Source: Acarospora socialis
Taxonomy: Eukaryota; Ascomycota; Lecanoromycetes; Acarosporales; Acarosporaceae
Direction of reading: 5' to 3'
Assembly (NCBI GenBank): GCA_025617375.2
Contig: JAMYGW020000008.1
Coordinates: 620,001-684,000 of the forward strand
DNA length: 64,000 nt
Positions within the stretch are counted from its first letter, which is position 1. Every line of letters starts with the position of its first letter. The notes beneath the pieces are model-generated. The model made no database searches, was not told the DNA's origin, and saw nothing but the letters and a program-made list of their open reading frames with translations. Both the position numbers and the translations under genes were made by a program. This document shows positions 34,829 through 46,557 of the stretch, in pieces.

Positions 34829-37111
34829 TCACTGTCCCATCATCGTAGTTTGAATGTCGAAAATCTCATTCCTCCAGCCTTCAACCGAATGATCCTCCAC
34901 CACCTCACCCGCTCTCGCAGCCTCCTCGTCCCACAGTTTGACCACACTTCCGGGTGCATACACCCCGTTGAAGATACCTTTACTCGGCCGGACGCCCACG
35001 GCCGTGTAGACGTCCGGATCCTCTTCGGGCGTCAGACGGGCCATGATGGCCTTGACGAACGTCCTGACATCCTCAGGGTTGGAGATCCGCGTCGCGCGAA
35101 GCCGTTCTCTCGCGTAGAGAAGTTCACGGTTGGCGGCGTGGATGCCGTCGGCAATGGCGTTGGCGAGTTGCTTTTCGAGCACTTTGCGGACGATGGGGCG
35201 CACGAGCGGCTTGAAGAGCCAGGCCACCCACGAAAACTTGCTCTTGCGGAGATTGTAGGAGAGTTTGTGGACGTGCACTCGAACATCTTTGAGCGTCAAG
35301 ATCTTTTCGAGCCTCTCTTTTCCAATTTCGATATCCATGTGGATGTCGATACCTCTTTCGTCGAGCTGGAAGGACGCGATACCTTCATCGGCCAAGCGGA
35401 GAATGCCTGAATGAGCGCGCATCCAGAAGCCGACGTCATCCGCGCGGATGGAGAGGCCATCTACTTTAACCGTCACGAGCGAAGTGACTCGAGACTTGGT
35501 ACGGAATTTGGCCTTTCGAATCTCAAGGTCGTTGTACGTTTCGATGCGAAGCTTGTACGGTAGGAAGGAGGTGTTGTTGATGGTGTGACCGGGTTCGATT
35601 ATCAAGTTTTCGAGAAGGAGATCAATTTCGGGCACGGACACTTCAACGCGGGGTATGGGGACATATTGGATCATCTTGATAAGGAGAGGGATGAACACGT
35701 GGAGAGAGTCGTCAACCAGTTCCCCATTAGTGGCGGCGTTGACGGGGGATAGGATGTTGACGATCTTCATTGTAGTGGAGATCATTTTTGATACATCTTC
35801 ATCTTCCGTAACCGACCGGAAGGTGGCTTGAACTTGTTGCAACAGCTCTTCAACGTCCTTGCGCAGAGACGATTCGGATCCAACCTCCTTGGACTTCTCT
35901 CGTAGCTCCTGAATCTTCTTATCGGCGGATTCGAAAAAGTTAGGATCCGTCAAAAGCTTCTCGACAGAATTACCGACATCACCCATTAAATGTTCGAATT
36001 CGGGATCCCTCTGGGAATGCCGCATGACTTGGTCAACCTTTTGTTCAAGTAACTCCCACTGCTTGGGATCACCAAATGAGCTCATCAGCGACCAGAAATT
36101 CTTCACGGCTCGATCGACCTCGTCATTCGTCTCAACATTTTCTTGGGCGGTGGTGATGGTTTGGTCGACGACGCGGGAGTATGCCTTGGCGTACCTCTTG
36201 ATCAGCAAGCCTATGGTTCCCACCGAGTCGGAGTAATCGCTCCGTTTTCGAAGGTTGAGAACCGCCTGTTTCAGCCGGTAGAGCAAGGTTTCTTTCTCAT
36301 CACCAGAAACATGTTCTTTCAAGCTCGACACTGCGTCCTGGCTGGTCTTGGCAAGTCCATCTACAACCACTTTGGAGACGTCTGTAACCTCATTGACTAC
36401 ATCATCACTTGTCGGTGGCGCACCATGCTCGGACCCGGGCTCTTTCACGGCCTTCTTATCTTGCTCGGAGGGCTCAAGCTTCTTGCCAGCCTCTTCGGCG
36501 ACTCCCGACAACGAGAAAGCGGTATCTGCAAAGACCTGCCGTCCGATCACGCTCAGATCGCTGAGGAAAAGCCGGAAGTCGGAGTTGGTTAAGAGGAGGC
36601 TGCCAACAGTGCGAAGGCTCTCATAAGCTACAACGCCATCATCAACCAGTATTCTCGTAACAAGAAAAGGATAAAGCAGATTACCTGCTCTGGCATCTGC
36701 CTTTGACTTCGCTTTCGAAGCCCTATGCGCCAATTGATCGGTATCTAGATATATTCTAGACTTGGAGAGAAACCAGATGAAGTCTTGAATTTGATCCTTG
36801 TCGTTCTTGTGACGGAGCAGCTCGATGAAGTCTGTCAGCCATTGCTTCGAATACTTGAGCAACCGACGAGCGGAATCACTGAGCTCTGGGTTGTCAGGGT
36901 TGAGGACATCAGACGCAAGTAGTGTGCGGAGGTTGATGATGAGCTGCTCAGTCGATGGCATGAAACCCTTTGAGAGAGCTCGAAGCATGAGATACGAGTG
37001 GAGCTTCTGGTGCACTCGTCTCTGTAAAGCGGTGTCATCCTCATACTGAGGAAGCAGAGCTTCGGTATCATCGCCCTTCGACTTGTTTCGAAACCCAAAG
37101 CAAGACGACAT
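34829..37111 (-). CDS. HAM1-like protein with BPI/LBP-type lipid-binding domain
   Basis: Resembles the fungal HAM1-like family (N- and C-terminal HAM1 domains, the latter related to BPI/LBP tubular lipid-binding folds); this is recognition from memory at family level. The protein starts MSSCFGFRNKSKGDD, with a Cys near the N-terminus that could be acylated, and has no signal peptide. A helical N-terminal half is followed by a predicted lipid-binding C-terminal half from about residue 450 (VEVSVPEIDLLLENLIIEPG...). It ends GWRNEIFDIQ. A 57 bp in-frame intron is likely at 36628-36684 (GTAATC...TTGTAG). Removing it gives DARAAYESLRTVGS and 741 residues; retaining it would add 19 residues without a stop. 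The stop codon lies 34829-34831. Cellular role is not established from sequence. Confidence 0.72.
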   Translation of the reverse strand: MSSCFGFRNKSKGDDTEALLPQYEDDTALQRRVHQKLHSYLMLRALSKGFMPSTEQLIINLRTLLASDVLNPDNPELSDSARRLLKYSKQWLTDFIELLRHKNDKDQIQDFIWFLSKSRIYLDTDQLAHRASKAKSKADARAGNLLYPFLVTRILVDDGVVAYESLRTVGSLLLTNSDFRLFLSDLSVIGRQVFADTAFSLSGVAEEAGKKLEPSEQDKKAVKEPGSEHGAPPTSDDVVNEVTDVSKVVVDGLAKTSQDAVSSLKEHVSGDEKETLLYRLKQAVLNLRKRSDYSDSVGTIGLLIKRYAKAYSRVVDQTITTAQENVETNDEVDRAVKNFWSLMSSFGDPKQWELLEQKVDQVMRHSQRDPEFEHLMGDVGNSVEKLLTDPNFFESADKKIQELREKSKEVGSESSLRKDVEELLQQVQATFRSVTEDEDVSKMISTTMKIVNILSPVNAATNGELVDDSLHVFIPLLIKMIQYVPIPRVEVSVPEIDLLLENLIIEPGHTINNTSFLPYKLRIETYNDLEIRKAKFRTKSRVTSLVTVKVDGLSIRADDVGFWMRAHSGILRLADEGIASFQLDERGIDIHMDIEIGKERLEKILTLKDVRVHVHKLSYNLRKSKFSWVAWLFKPLVRPIVRKVLEKQLANAIADGIHAANRELLYARERLRATRISNPEDVRTFVKAIMARLTPEEDPDVYTAVGVRPSKGIFNGVYAPGSVVKLWDEEAARAGEVVEDHSVEGWRNEIFDIQTTMMGQ

Positions 37112-37404
37112 GATGGATTCTGCTGGGATGAGCAGAGTAGAGTGGAAGGGTGTTGGTGATGAGAGCTTCTGATAAGCTCGTGATATGCTTCTGTGACCCG
37201 AAGCTATTGATTATTGAAGGGATCTGCTGAGTTTCAGGGAAGGTTGTTGGTAGAGGCCTGGGTTGGAGCGGAGTTATGATCTACGTCCAACCTTTCCCAG
37301 TTACGATTCGGTTACGTCAGTACCAAGCTACCAAGGCTGCAACGCGATATGCTCAAAGCTTTGATTGGTCCAAGACGCTGCTGTGCACGCGAGCTAACGG
37401 CGGC
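37112..37404. other. Promoter region of the HAM1-like gene
   Basis: Normal-composition unique DNA ending abruptly at the TA target dinucleotide (37405-37406) of the large nested element. Nothing else recognised. Confidence 0.5.
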
Positions 37405-37672
37405 TAACGTATTAGCCGGTTACTCGAGCCAGCCGTCTAGGCGAGCCATCAAAAAAACCATGTAAAAATCAGAATTTTGAAATGCTATAACTTCACAACT
37501 TTCATATATAAATCTAGAAATTTAGACTGTTAAATGATTGTAGAAATCATCTATATATATATTACTCACAATATGAATCATTATTTATTCTATAAAGTAA
37601 GTTGATAATACAGAGTAGTGTTATTTACAGTATTTTATGAAATATTCATATTTTATTCTACATAATAGATGT

Positions 37673-37846
37673 TGTTGAAATTAAAAGACTCTTTAGAAGT
37701 TCAACTCTATTCAGTTTAGTGTTGAAATCTTCTGTGTCATGTGATATTACTTAGTCATCACACACAAAGTTATTCTTTGTGTATTCTAGTCTTCTAAATA
37801 ATTAAGACATTTAATATTGAGCAATAAAAATGTTTCAATTTCAACA
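37673..37846 (+). repeat. Copia 5' LTR
   Basis: 174 bp, TG...CA ends. Compared with the 3' LTR I count seven differences, all transitions (A/G or C/T), no transversion and no indel. Confidence 0.92.
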
Positions 37847-39419
37847 GATTATGAATCTGACTTTCTGTCTTATCTAGAATGTTTTTTTGTCTTTAATTAA
37901 TCTTGCTGTCATCATTTCAACAGCATCTTTTCTTGTTTCAATAGTCTATCTGAATGTTTTCTTGAATGATTCTTTTGTTGTCTTAATATTCTTAAATGAT
38001 ATTCTTCTTTTTTGTCTTTTCAATAATTTATACATTTTGATGTTTATTCTGCAGAAACAATTCACATAATCATGATTTTCTTGAACAGCACTTTCAACTT
38101 TTCTTGTCTTGCTGACACTGATAACTATGTCTCATGAACTATTAATGTCAAATTTGTTCTTATGAACAAGAATCTATAAACTGTTGTTTCTGACACTTTC
38201 TCTGAATCTATCATCATATTTAAAGTGATAAATAATTTGAACTTAAAGTTCTTGTCAGAATACATCATCTGAAGTAGAAAAAATGACAGAGCATGTGTTA
38301 TTATAGTTCTTTCTTGTCAGAATGACTCTAAAAATTTTATTCAAGATTTATTTGTCTGTCAGATGTGATTAAAACTGAAGAAGTTGTATGAGATTTAAGA
38401 ATTCAATGTCAAATATCTTACATTCACTATACTTCTCAGTCATCATTACAACATCTTTAAGTTCATTAAGAACTATGTTGATCAACTTAAGACTTTGTTA
38501 TGACATTTGAAAAAGATAAATTTTATCTTTTCAAACTGAGTTATACTCATAATTCTTCTTAACAATCTGAGTTTTACTTTCAATGTCTTTATTATGACTA
38601 AATGTCAATTTATTTGAGTTGTTACTTCTATTTTTGATGCTCTTGCTGTCAAACTTATTGATAAGACTAAAATGAAGAATAACAAGATCTCAGTGATCAT
38701 GATCTTTCAGAATAAGAACTTAAACTTGATCTTTAGATTAAATTTTAAATCAATGTTATTATCTCTTTACACTCACTGCAAAAAGACTGATCATGAGAAG
38801 CATAATTGTTTTCTTAAATATTTTTATAAGAAGAAAAAATTTGATGTGACTAAGTCTGCTAAGTAAAAGAGTAAGAGCAAAGACAAAGTGACTAAGTTAT
38901 TCACTTTATTCAAGTTTAATAATAACAATATCACAATTTTTAACTTTATAACTCACATCAACAAACTTAATTCTGATGCTCATGTCATCAAGTTTTGTTT
39001 TGAAGTTCATGTTTTTAAGCTTCATTTTGAAGTTTATAATGTTGTTGAACTTCATTTTCATGCTTATGTCATTGAGTCTCATATTATAAATATATAAACA
39101 GTTAACACAGTGATCTCTGATCACTTGTGCTCAACATGTGAGTTCTTTATCACTTATGAGTTTATTGATAGATCTTTTCTTATAGTTAATGAAGTGATTA
39201 AGATTATAGAAAAGAATCAAGTTTCTTTATATTTAGTTCATTTTGACAGAGACATACAAGAGATTATTTTCAATAATATTATACACTTTCTTACTATCTC
39301 TGCAAATCTTATTTTCAGTATTTATATGTAAGTTGAAGACATTATATTCAATATGAAGAATTGTATTTTACATCATAATGACAGAATTATTGAATATGCA
39401 TCTGAAGTTAATAACTTAT
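37847..39419 (+). pseudogene. Copia gag and protease remnant
   Basis: Broken by many stops. A retroviral zinc knuckle is visible at about 38762-38803 as YxxCxxxxHxxxxC, in which the first Cys has become Tyr (TGC to TAC). Around 39090-39330 the sequence CEFFITYEFIDRSFL...ISANLIF matches the region around a Copia aspartic protease, with the catalytic Asp-Ser-Gly region damaged. The remnant is cut at 39419 by insertion of Gypsy element A. Confidence 0.8.
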
Positions 39420-39775
39420 TGTAATGTTCTAATCTGAGATTTCTTGAGTATGTAGAACTAAAAGTTTATACTTATTGATATAAAAGCTGATCTGAAATGA
39501 TTCTGAACTTAATTCTTAGATTATTATTTAAGTTGAACATGATTCTTTTCATAAGAAAAATGATCATGATTATATAGAACTGTGCTTGTCATTTCTGTGT
39601 TGAGCACTCTTGATGTTTTGATGTCTTAATGTTGAGAAATTGAGTATTCAACTTGTCTGCTTGCTGTTGAGTCATTGTATTATTATGTGACTTGTTTCTT
39701 GACAAATATTCTGTCAAACACTCAATCAATATACAAGTCAAATCACATCTTATCTCTCTGAGTATAATTATAACA
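39420..39775 (-). repeat. Gypsy A LTR (3' LTR of the minus-strand element)
   Basis: 356 bp; on the + strand it reads TGTAATGTTCTAATC at its left end and ATAACA at its right end. Same family as the 352 bp LTRs of copy B. Confidence 0.9.
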
Positions 39776-39851
39776 CTATTTTCTTCTTCTTTAAATGCTA
39801 GTTCTTTAGATCTATATAAGTGAGAGTATTCACATTGTTTGTTCATCAGTG

Positions 39852-40277
39852 ATGATGCTTTCTAAAAATTTCAATTGTCTAAGAATTGCAAAGAAAATTC
39901 AACTTGATGATAATTTTATCATATTTTCTTGTGAATTCTGTACTGTCTGCAGTCTCAATTGCTTTATTATGATTGATGAAAGACTGAAATGTAATAAGTA
40001 TACTTGTTGCAGTCATCTGTACATTGCAGTTTTCTGAAAATTTTTCAACAGAACTTGTCTTTTTCTTCAAAAGAAAATAAGTGATGCAAATGTGATTCTT
40101 GATGTTCTTGTTATCAAGATAATGTGTTTTCAAAAGATTTCAAATCAAATGAATTGTTGTGCTGCACAGAAGACTGACTATCTTGCTGTTGAACTTAATA
40201 GTGATAATGATGAGACTGAGAATGAAGATTCTCAAACAATGTTGTAACTTATTAATTTGATGTCTTCATTCTTCTGA
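39852..40277 (+). pseudogene. Antisense Cys-rich ORF of Gypsy A
   Basis: Lies on the strand opposite to gag-pol of its element, next to the 3' LTR. 142 codons with two internal stops. It starts MMLSKNFN, has a cysteine cluster (SCEFCTVC...C...KCNKYTCC), then LQKKIS and an acidic end ELNSDNDETENEDSQ, closing with MSSFF. Copy B has the matching ORF of 148 codons in the same place and orientation. Function unknown; the cysteines suggest metal binding. Confidence 0.7.
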
Positions 40278-43200
40278 GCTAATATTGACTTTTTTTCTCA
40301 AAATATTGAAGTGTTCTTGCACAGTTCTTGAGATTTTCTCTGAGTTCTTAAATGTTTTTCAAGATATTGTAATCTTTTCATTTTATGAGATAATGAACTT
40401 TCTCACTAATCATTCTTTTTTTTAAAATGTTCTTAACTTTATATTCTTTGTTGAATTTAACAGATGTTTTAATGATTTAAAGTGATATGAACTGATTGCA
40501 GTGCTGTAGCATGAATGCATGAAATATTGAGTGTATTCTCATTTTCTTAAGTAAATCTAACTCATAGCTTAACTTCTTGATGTTCTGTATGATCTTGAAT
40601 AATTTAATGTTTTTGTTCTTCAGCTTTTTGCTTTTTTTCTTGATTCTTATGTTGTTTGTTTTTAGATATATCTTCTTTCTCTCTTCAAATGATTTTGTCT
40701 TTATTATTTATTCTGTTTGCTGTTCAATTCATTTTGTTAGATCTTGATGCAGTTTTTTTATTTAAGTGATATTTAAAATTACTCTTTAACTCTGTGATCT
40801 GTGTTCTTTGAGATCTCATTATATCTTTAAGTTATAATCATAGTTCATATAGAAAGATGTTTCTTCTGTGATTTCATTCTTTGTGTTATTGTATGCAAAC
40901 TGTATCATTGACAACAGTTGTACTCAGTTGTTTTGATTCTCATTAATATAGTGTTTTAAGTATGTTTTCATTGTTTAATTCATTTATTCACTCTGCTCAT
41001 CTGTTTGTAAATGATATGCTATTAACATCTTATATTTTATTCTGAGTTCTGCTGTGAGTGTTTTTCAGAACTTGCTTGTAAATAACTTGTCTTTATTGAT
41101 GATAAATTCTTTTAATAATCTATGATTGCTAATCAATTTCTGCAGTATTGTGTATGTCAATATTGATGTTGTTGTGATTTTTCTGAATAAAATGAATATT
41201 GTGTACTTGATTAATCTGTTCACTATGATCAATATATTATTGAATTTCACTTCTTATGCTGATTTCTTTGATGATGAAAGCTTTGTAATGAAATTTATAA
41301 TAACTGATTTTCATAATGCATTCAGTGCATTCAGTCATGTTACTTCATTATATTGTCTATTCTGATTGATCTTATTTCTTTAGCATGAGTTACACACAGT
41401 GATTATTCTGATGACTCAATTTCTAAAATTGTTAATGTTGTGTTTTCTTTGCACTAGATTCTCAGTGCATTTAACTTTTAAATATTCTTCAGTTCTGCTG
41501 TAGTGACATATTTTGATGAGTTTTTTGTTCATTAAGAAAGTTTACTTCATCTTATATATTGCTGCTAAGTTCTTCATGAGAATTTCTTTGTTGTCTTCAC
41601 TAAAAATTTTGACATGTATCATCTGTATATCTTTATGATCAGATTGTTTATTCAAGACATTTACTTTGTCATTCATTATTCTTCTTGTAATGAATCTGAA
41701 ATTCATAATCTGTCAACTGCTTTGCTCAATGAATCTGTTGTTGATTGAGTTGTTTTGTTGTCACAAAGTTTCTCAGATTCTTGTGATCTGTATAGATCTA
41801 AATTGACTTGCTTGTTTCTGCAAGATAAGATCTTTAGTTTTGCAGTGCTTTCACTATTGCAAGAAGTTTCTTGTCATGAATCTCATATCTTTTCTTGAAT
41901 TCTGACAGTTTTCTAAATCAATATGCTATGAATCTTTGTTGTTCATCTTCAATTTGATATAAATATGCTTTTATTGTGAAATTTGAAGCATTGATTTTCA
42001 GTATCTTTTTATATATTAAGTTGAGTATTCTCAGATGTGTTGTTTCACTAAGACTTCTCTTTAATATGTGAAATGCATTCTTCTACTCTTTTTTTCAACA
42101 TTATTCTTTGTTTTTGTGTATTAAATGTGTCAGTGATTCTGCAATTCTTGCATAGTTTGATATGAATTTTCAATAATAGTTCATTAATTCTAGAAAGACT
42201 TGCACTTTCTTAATTCATTTTGATGTTGATCAGTTTCTGACTGTCTCAGTTTTCTTTAAATTCTTCTTAATTTGTTCAGATTAAATCACATAGTTTAGAA
42301 ATTTAACTTTCTTAATTTTGAATCTGCTTTTCAACTTTTTCATGTACAGAGTTTTTTCATTGAGCTTTGTCAATATCTTGTGCATATACTTGCAGTGCTC
42401 TTCAAGATCTTCTGAATATATTAGAATATTGTTGAGATATGTGATTACAAAATCATTGAAATACTCTCTTAATATGTCATTGATCAGTTTCTGAAAAATG
42501 ACTGAGACATTTTTTAGTTTAAATGACATGACAGTGTACTCATAATGTTCATATCTTGTTCAAAATGTCATTTTTCATTCTTTGTCTTTCTTTATTCTTA
42601 CATAATAATAGATCTTTTTTAGATTTAAGCTCATGAATCACTTAGTCTTTTCTAACTGATCTTGCAACTCTTTTATCAATGATAAAGAATAACTATCTTG
42701 ATGAGTTATCTTGTTGAGTTGTCTGTAATCAACACATAGTTATTTCTTGTCATTTTTCTTTAATACAAACAGAATCAAGTATTCTGCTGATGATTTTGAT
42801 GATTTGATGAATTTTCTTTTGAGATTCTCATCAAGATAAGTTCTAATTTTCTTGAGTTGATTTTTACTCATTGAGTATAATGACATTCACTTAGATTGCT
42901 TTTCATTCAATAGTGATATTTCATAATTTCATAACTTATACTCTGATAAACTCATTTCTGATTGTTTAAGAATCTCATATGTGTCTTTAACTGTGCATAT
43001 CTCTTTTGTAACTCAATTGATCTTTGAATTCTTTTTGCACAATTAAGACATTTCTAACATTATGTCATATTCAATTGATTTCATAACATCAAATGTTATC
43101 TCTTGTGAGTTTTCAAGAATTGAAACTTTCACACAGATTTTCTCATTAATTCTTTCAATGACTCTGTTTATCATTCATATATTGAATGAACAGTGCACTC

Positions 43201-45266
43201 ACTGTGTTCTTAATTCTAATATGTTGACTATCTCTTAACTTATAATGTTGCTGTCTGCTTCAAAATTCATCAATATGTTGATTTGATATCTGTTAATTAT
43301 AATCTTTGTTTATATTCAATGATCATTATCTTATTTTTAAGACATCACTAGCTCTTTGTTCTCTAGTCTTGTTGAGAAAGCTTTTTATTTTTTGACTTAT
43401 TCAGTTGTTCAGCTCATCTTTAAAGTTCTTGAAATTATTTAAATTTTCTTTCAATCATAAAATTCACATACTCTAGACTGTGCTGCTCAATATATCTTTT
43501 TAAATGTAGTCAGAATTCATACTGATTGTACTTCATCTGCAATTGATTCTCAAAGACTCTTACTTTTTTGCAAAAATTCAAATAATATATATTCTTCACT
43601 GAAGATTCATCTGTCTTCATTCTGCATGATATACTCTCTAAGTAAGTATATTTCAATTTTGTAACTCTTTGTCTTTTAAACAAGAAATTTTGACAATATT
43701 GTGTTGTCACTGTTAAGACATTCATCTTTAACAGCTATCATCAGCTTATTTAACTGATCATATGTCTTTTTTTCTTTCATACTCTTGTGTTATGCTTTCT
43801 ATTTCATAGTTTGCATCTTTTGCTCAAGCTTTTGCTTTTTAAATCAAAGCTTTTCTGTCTTCAACATCTGACACTGATTTTTGAAGTGCTGATATATTGT
43901 CTTCAGTCTTATATTGACTTTTTATTCATTGATTTCTTTCTGATTCACATTCAAATTCAGTGCTTATTAAATGTTATCACTGTAGTTTTCTTCTATCTGA
44001 ATTTCTTGAGTATCAGTTTTGTTAATTTTAGCATTAAGATTGTTCTTCTTGATATATTCTTTTATTAAAATAGCTAATTCTTTTTCATAAATTGATCTGT
44101 TGCATTTATCTTTGCTTTTTCTTTTAAACTTCTGTGAGTATCATTCAGCTTTGTCTTTTATACTTATGTGTGTTCAATACATGTTATTGTAACAGACTGT
44201 TCAGCTGAGAGCATCATACACTATGTGTATATTCTTTTTAACTATCACTGCAATATTTTTTCTATTTATCTGAGATCTGTTGCATTTTTAGACAAGATGT
44301 TTAAGTTTTTCACAATTATAACACACTCACATCTCATTTTGCAGTGTTATCTAAAACTTAGTAAACTGCTCTGATTGATGTTTAGACTCTGTTTATTTAG
44401 TTTTTTATGACTTTTGACAGTGTTTCTTGATTGTATTGAGATTTATAGAGTTTATTTTTCTATGTTTTATTAATGAAACATATCACTTAATTCACAGTCA
44501 GAAGTTTTCTTCTTGATCTTCTATCATAAATGACATTCAATATTTTTTTTGTTTTATCTGTTGTTCTCATTGACAACTATCAATATTAATACTCAGATTG
44601 ATCATTCTCTGAAGATTGTTTAATTGTTTTGTTTGAACTATCTTGTTCTTAATGAACTCTCTCAACTTACAATAGTACTGATAGATGAGTGCTTTGTTAT
44701 TTTATTTAATAAGTGCTGTTAATCACTGAAACTTTATGACATATATTGTCACTGATTCACTTTGTCACAAGATATAAACTTATCTCTCTGCTGCTTGTTC
44801 TTTGTCAATCACTTTAAAGACTTTTCTCAGTTTCTTTTTGAACTGATTGTAGTTATTAAACATGAACTTTGTATTGTTGTTGCATTCTTCATATCTCTTT
44901 TCTAGAAACTTATGCAGTTTGAAGTTAACTTAATCAAAGACTGCATCTACTAAATAAATTGTCATAAACAATATTTTTTTCTAATCAGTCTGAAACTTCA
45001 GTTAATTGAATTCAATGTACAGATCAAGTTTAGTCATAAAGACTTACAGCTTCTTTTATTCTTCATTAAAGACATCTGATATCTATATCTTTGATGTACT
45101 TAAAGATAGTTATATGATCTGAATCAACATTATCACTGATTGTGTCATCACTTTATCTGAAGTAGATGATAAAGATGAGTTCACTTAAGTCTGCTTCAAA
45201 AATAAAATTGAGATATTCTTTTGTGTATCAGACATTGTACTTTTTATATCATAAGAATATTTAAAG
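40278..45266 (-). pseudogene. Gypsy A gag-pol remnant
   Basis: Minus-strand gag-pol with dozens of stops, chiefly TGA at former Trp codons. Integrase core near 41.1 kb, RNase H near 41.9 kb and reverse transcriptase near 42.4 kb can be aligned to copy B by eye. The gag region near 44.2-45.0 kb is faint, with the complement of a zinc-knuckle region. Confidence 0.8.
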
Positions 45267-45622
45267 TGTAATGTTTTAATCTAAGATTTCTTGAGTATGT
45301 AAAACTAAGAATTTGTGCTTATTAATATAAAAACTGATCTGAAATGGTTCTGAACTTAATTCTTAGATTGTTATTTAAGTTGAACACAATTCTTTTCATA
45401 AAAAAAATAATCATAACTATATAGAACTGTGCTTGCTGTTTCTGTGTTGAGCATTCTTGATGTTTTAATGTTTTAACATTGAGAAGTCAAGCATTCAGCT
45501 TGTCTGCTTGTCATTAAGTTATTATATTATTATATGACTTATTTCTTGATAGACATTCTGTCAAACACTCAATCAGTATACAAGTCAAACTGCATCTTAT
45601 CTCTCTGAATATGACTGTAACA
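45267..45622 (-). repeat. Gypsy A LTR (5' LTR of the minus-strand element)
   Basis: 356 bp, from TGTAATGTTTTAATC to GTAACA on the + strand. Followed directly by the CTTAT target duplication. Confidence 0.9.
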
Positions 45623-46205
45623 CTTATTTTAACTACAATTTAATGATACATCTCAGTCTCATGTCTTTGTGACTAATAAAGAGTTCAAGATATTTTTTAA
45701 AATGTGACACTGTTGATTAAATCACTTAAATTATGTCAATATTGAGCAACTGATCAAGATCATCAATAATATTGATTTTAAGAATCTTTTTAAACATCAA
45801 GATATCTGTGAGTTATGCATTAAGATTAGACAGATATGTTGTTTTTACAATGTTTTCATTGAGTGAGTAACTTGATCACTAGATCTTGTTTATTTGAACA
45901 TTGTTGAATCTATTACATTCATCACTTATAATGATTTAAAGTGATTTATTATCTTCATCAATAACTTTATCAGATTTATCTAAATGTTTTTTATGAAGTT
46001 CAAGATCAAAATGATCAAGTATATCAAGAACTTCATCACTTTGATGAAGACAGATCATTTTAACTATTCTTTGAAACATCTTTGCACTAATTTTAAGTAC
46101 AAATATCTTGTTCTGAAGAACTGATTTGTTATTAATGAAATTACATGAAAATTTATTATGTCTTACTCATCTGAAGAAAACAACATTTCTAAGTGACTAA
46201 ATTGC
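45623..46205 (+). pseudogene. Copia pre-integrase and integrase segment between the two Gypsy copies
   Basis: 583 bp of the Copia element isolated by the two insertions. It begins with the CTTAT duplication of copy A and ends with the ATTGC duplication of copy B. Translation shows a GAG-pre-integrase-like stretch (HVNIEQLIKIINN...CELCIK) and integrase core pieces (LDLVYLNIVESIT, FINNFIRF) in which Asp and Trp codons are mutated to Asn, Tyr or stop. Reading continues after copy B at 52387 with ICEFIKAML. Confidence 0.85.
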
Positions 46206-46557
46206 TGTTACAGTCAAGTCAAAATGAACTTAAAACAGACTGATGTATACACACAGAGAGTGTATATTCAGAGAATATCTAGACAGCAGTCATGTAACAT
46301 CTTAATATGCTTGACAGTGAGCTTGACAAGCAAGCTTAATGAGTTGTATGAACAAGCTGTCTCAACAAGCTCAACAGCAAGATCAGTGAGCAGACTCAGT
46401 ATATAGTCATGATCATTTTTCTTATGAAAAGAATCATGTTCAACTTAAGTAACTATCTAAGAGTTAAAGACCAGAATCATTTCAGATCAGCTGTTATATT
46501 AATAAGCACAAACTTTTAGTTCTACATATCTGAGAAATCTCAGGTTAGAATGTTACA
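46206..46557 (+). repeat. Gypsy B 5' LTR
   Basis: 352 bp from TGTTACAGTCAAGTC to GAATGTTACA. Equal in length to the 3' LTR; differences are transitions, several being CA here against TG in the other LTR. Confidence 0.92.

Larger units (their letters stand above)
39420..45622 (-). mobile_element. Gypsy chromovirus, copy A (minus orientation)
   Basis: 6203 bp. LTRs of 356 bp each, target duplication CTTAT (39415-39419 and 45623-45627). A pyrimidine tract at 39776-39792 is the complement of the polypurine tract next to the 3' LTR. Reverse transcriptase is recognisable on the minus strand at 42281-42529 (YLNNILIYSEDLEEHC, from the usual YLDDILxYS). The integrase core is at 41065-41250 (ending KLFTSKF). 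It is more heavily mutated than copy B. Inserted in the Copia protease/integrase boundary. Confidence 0.9.
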
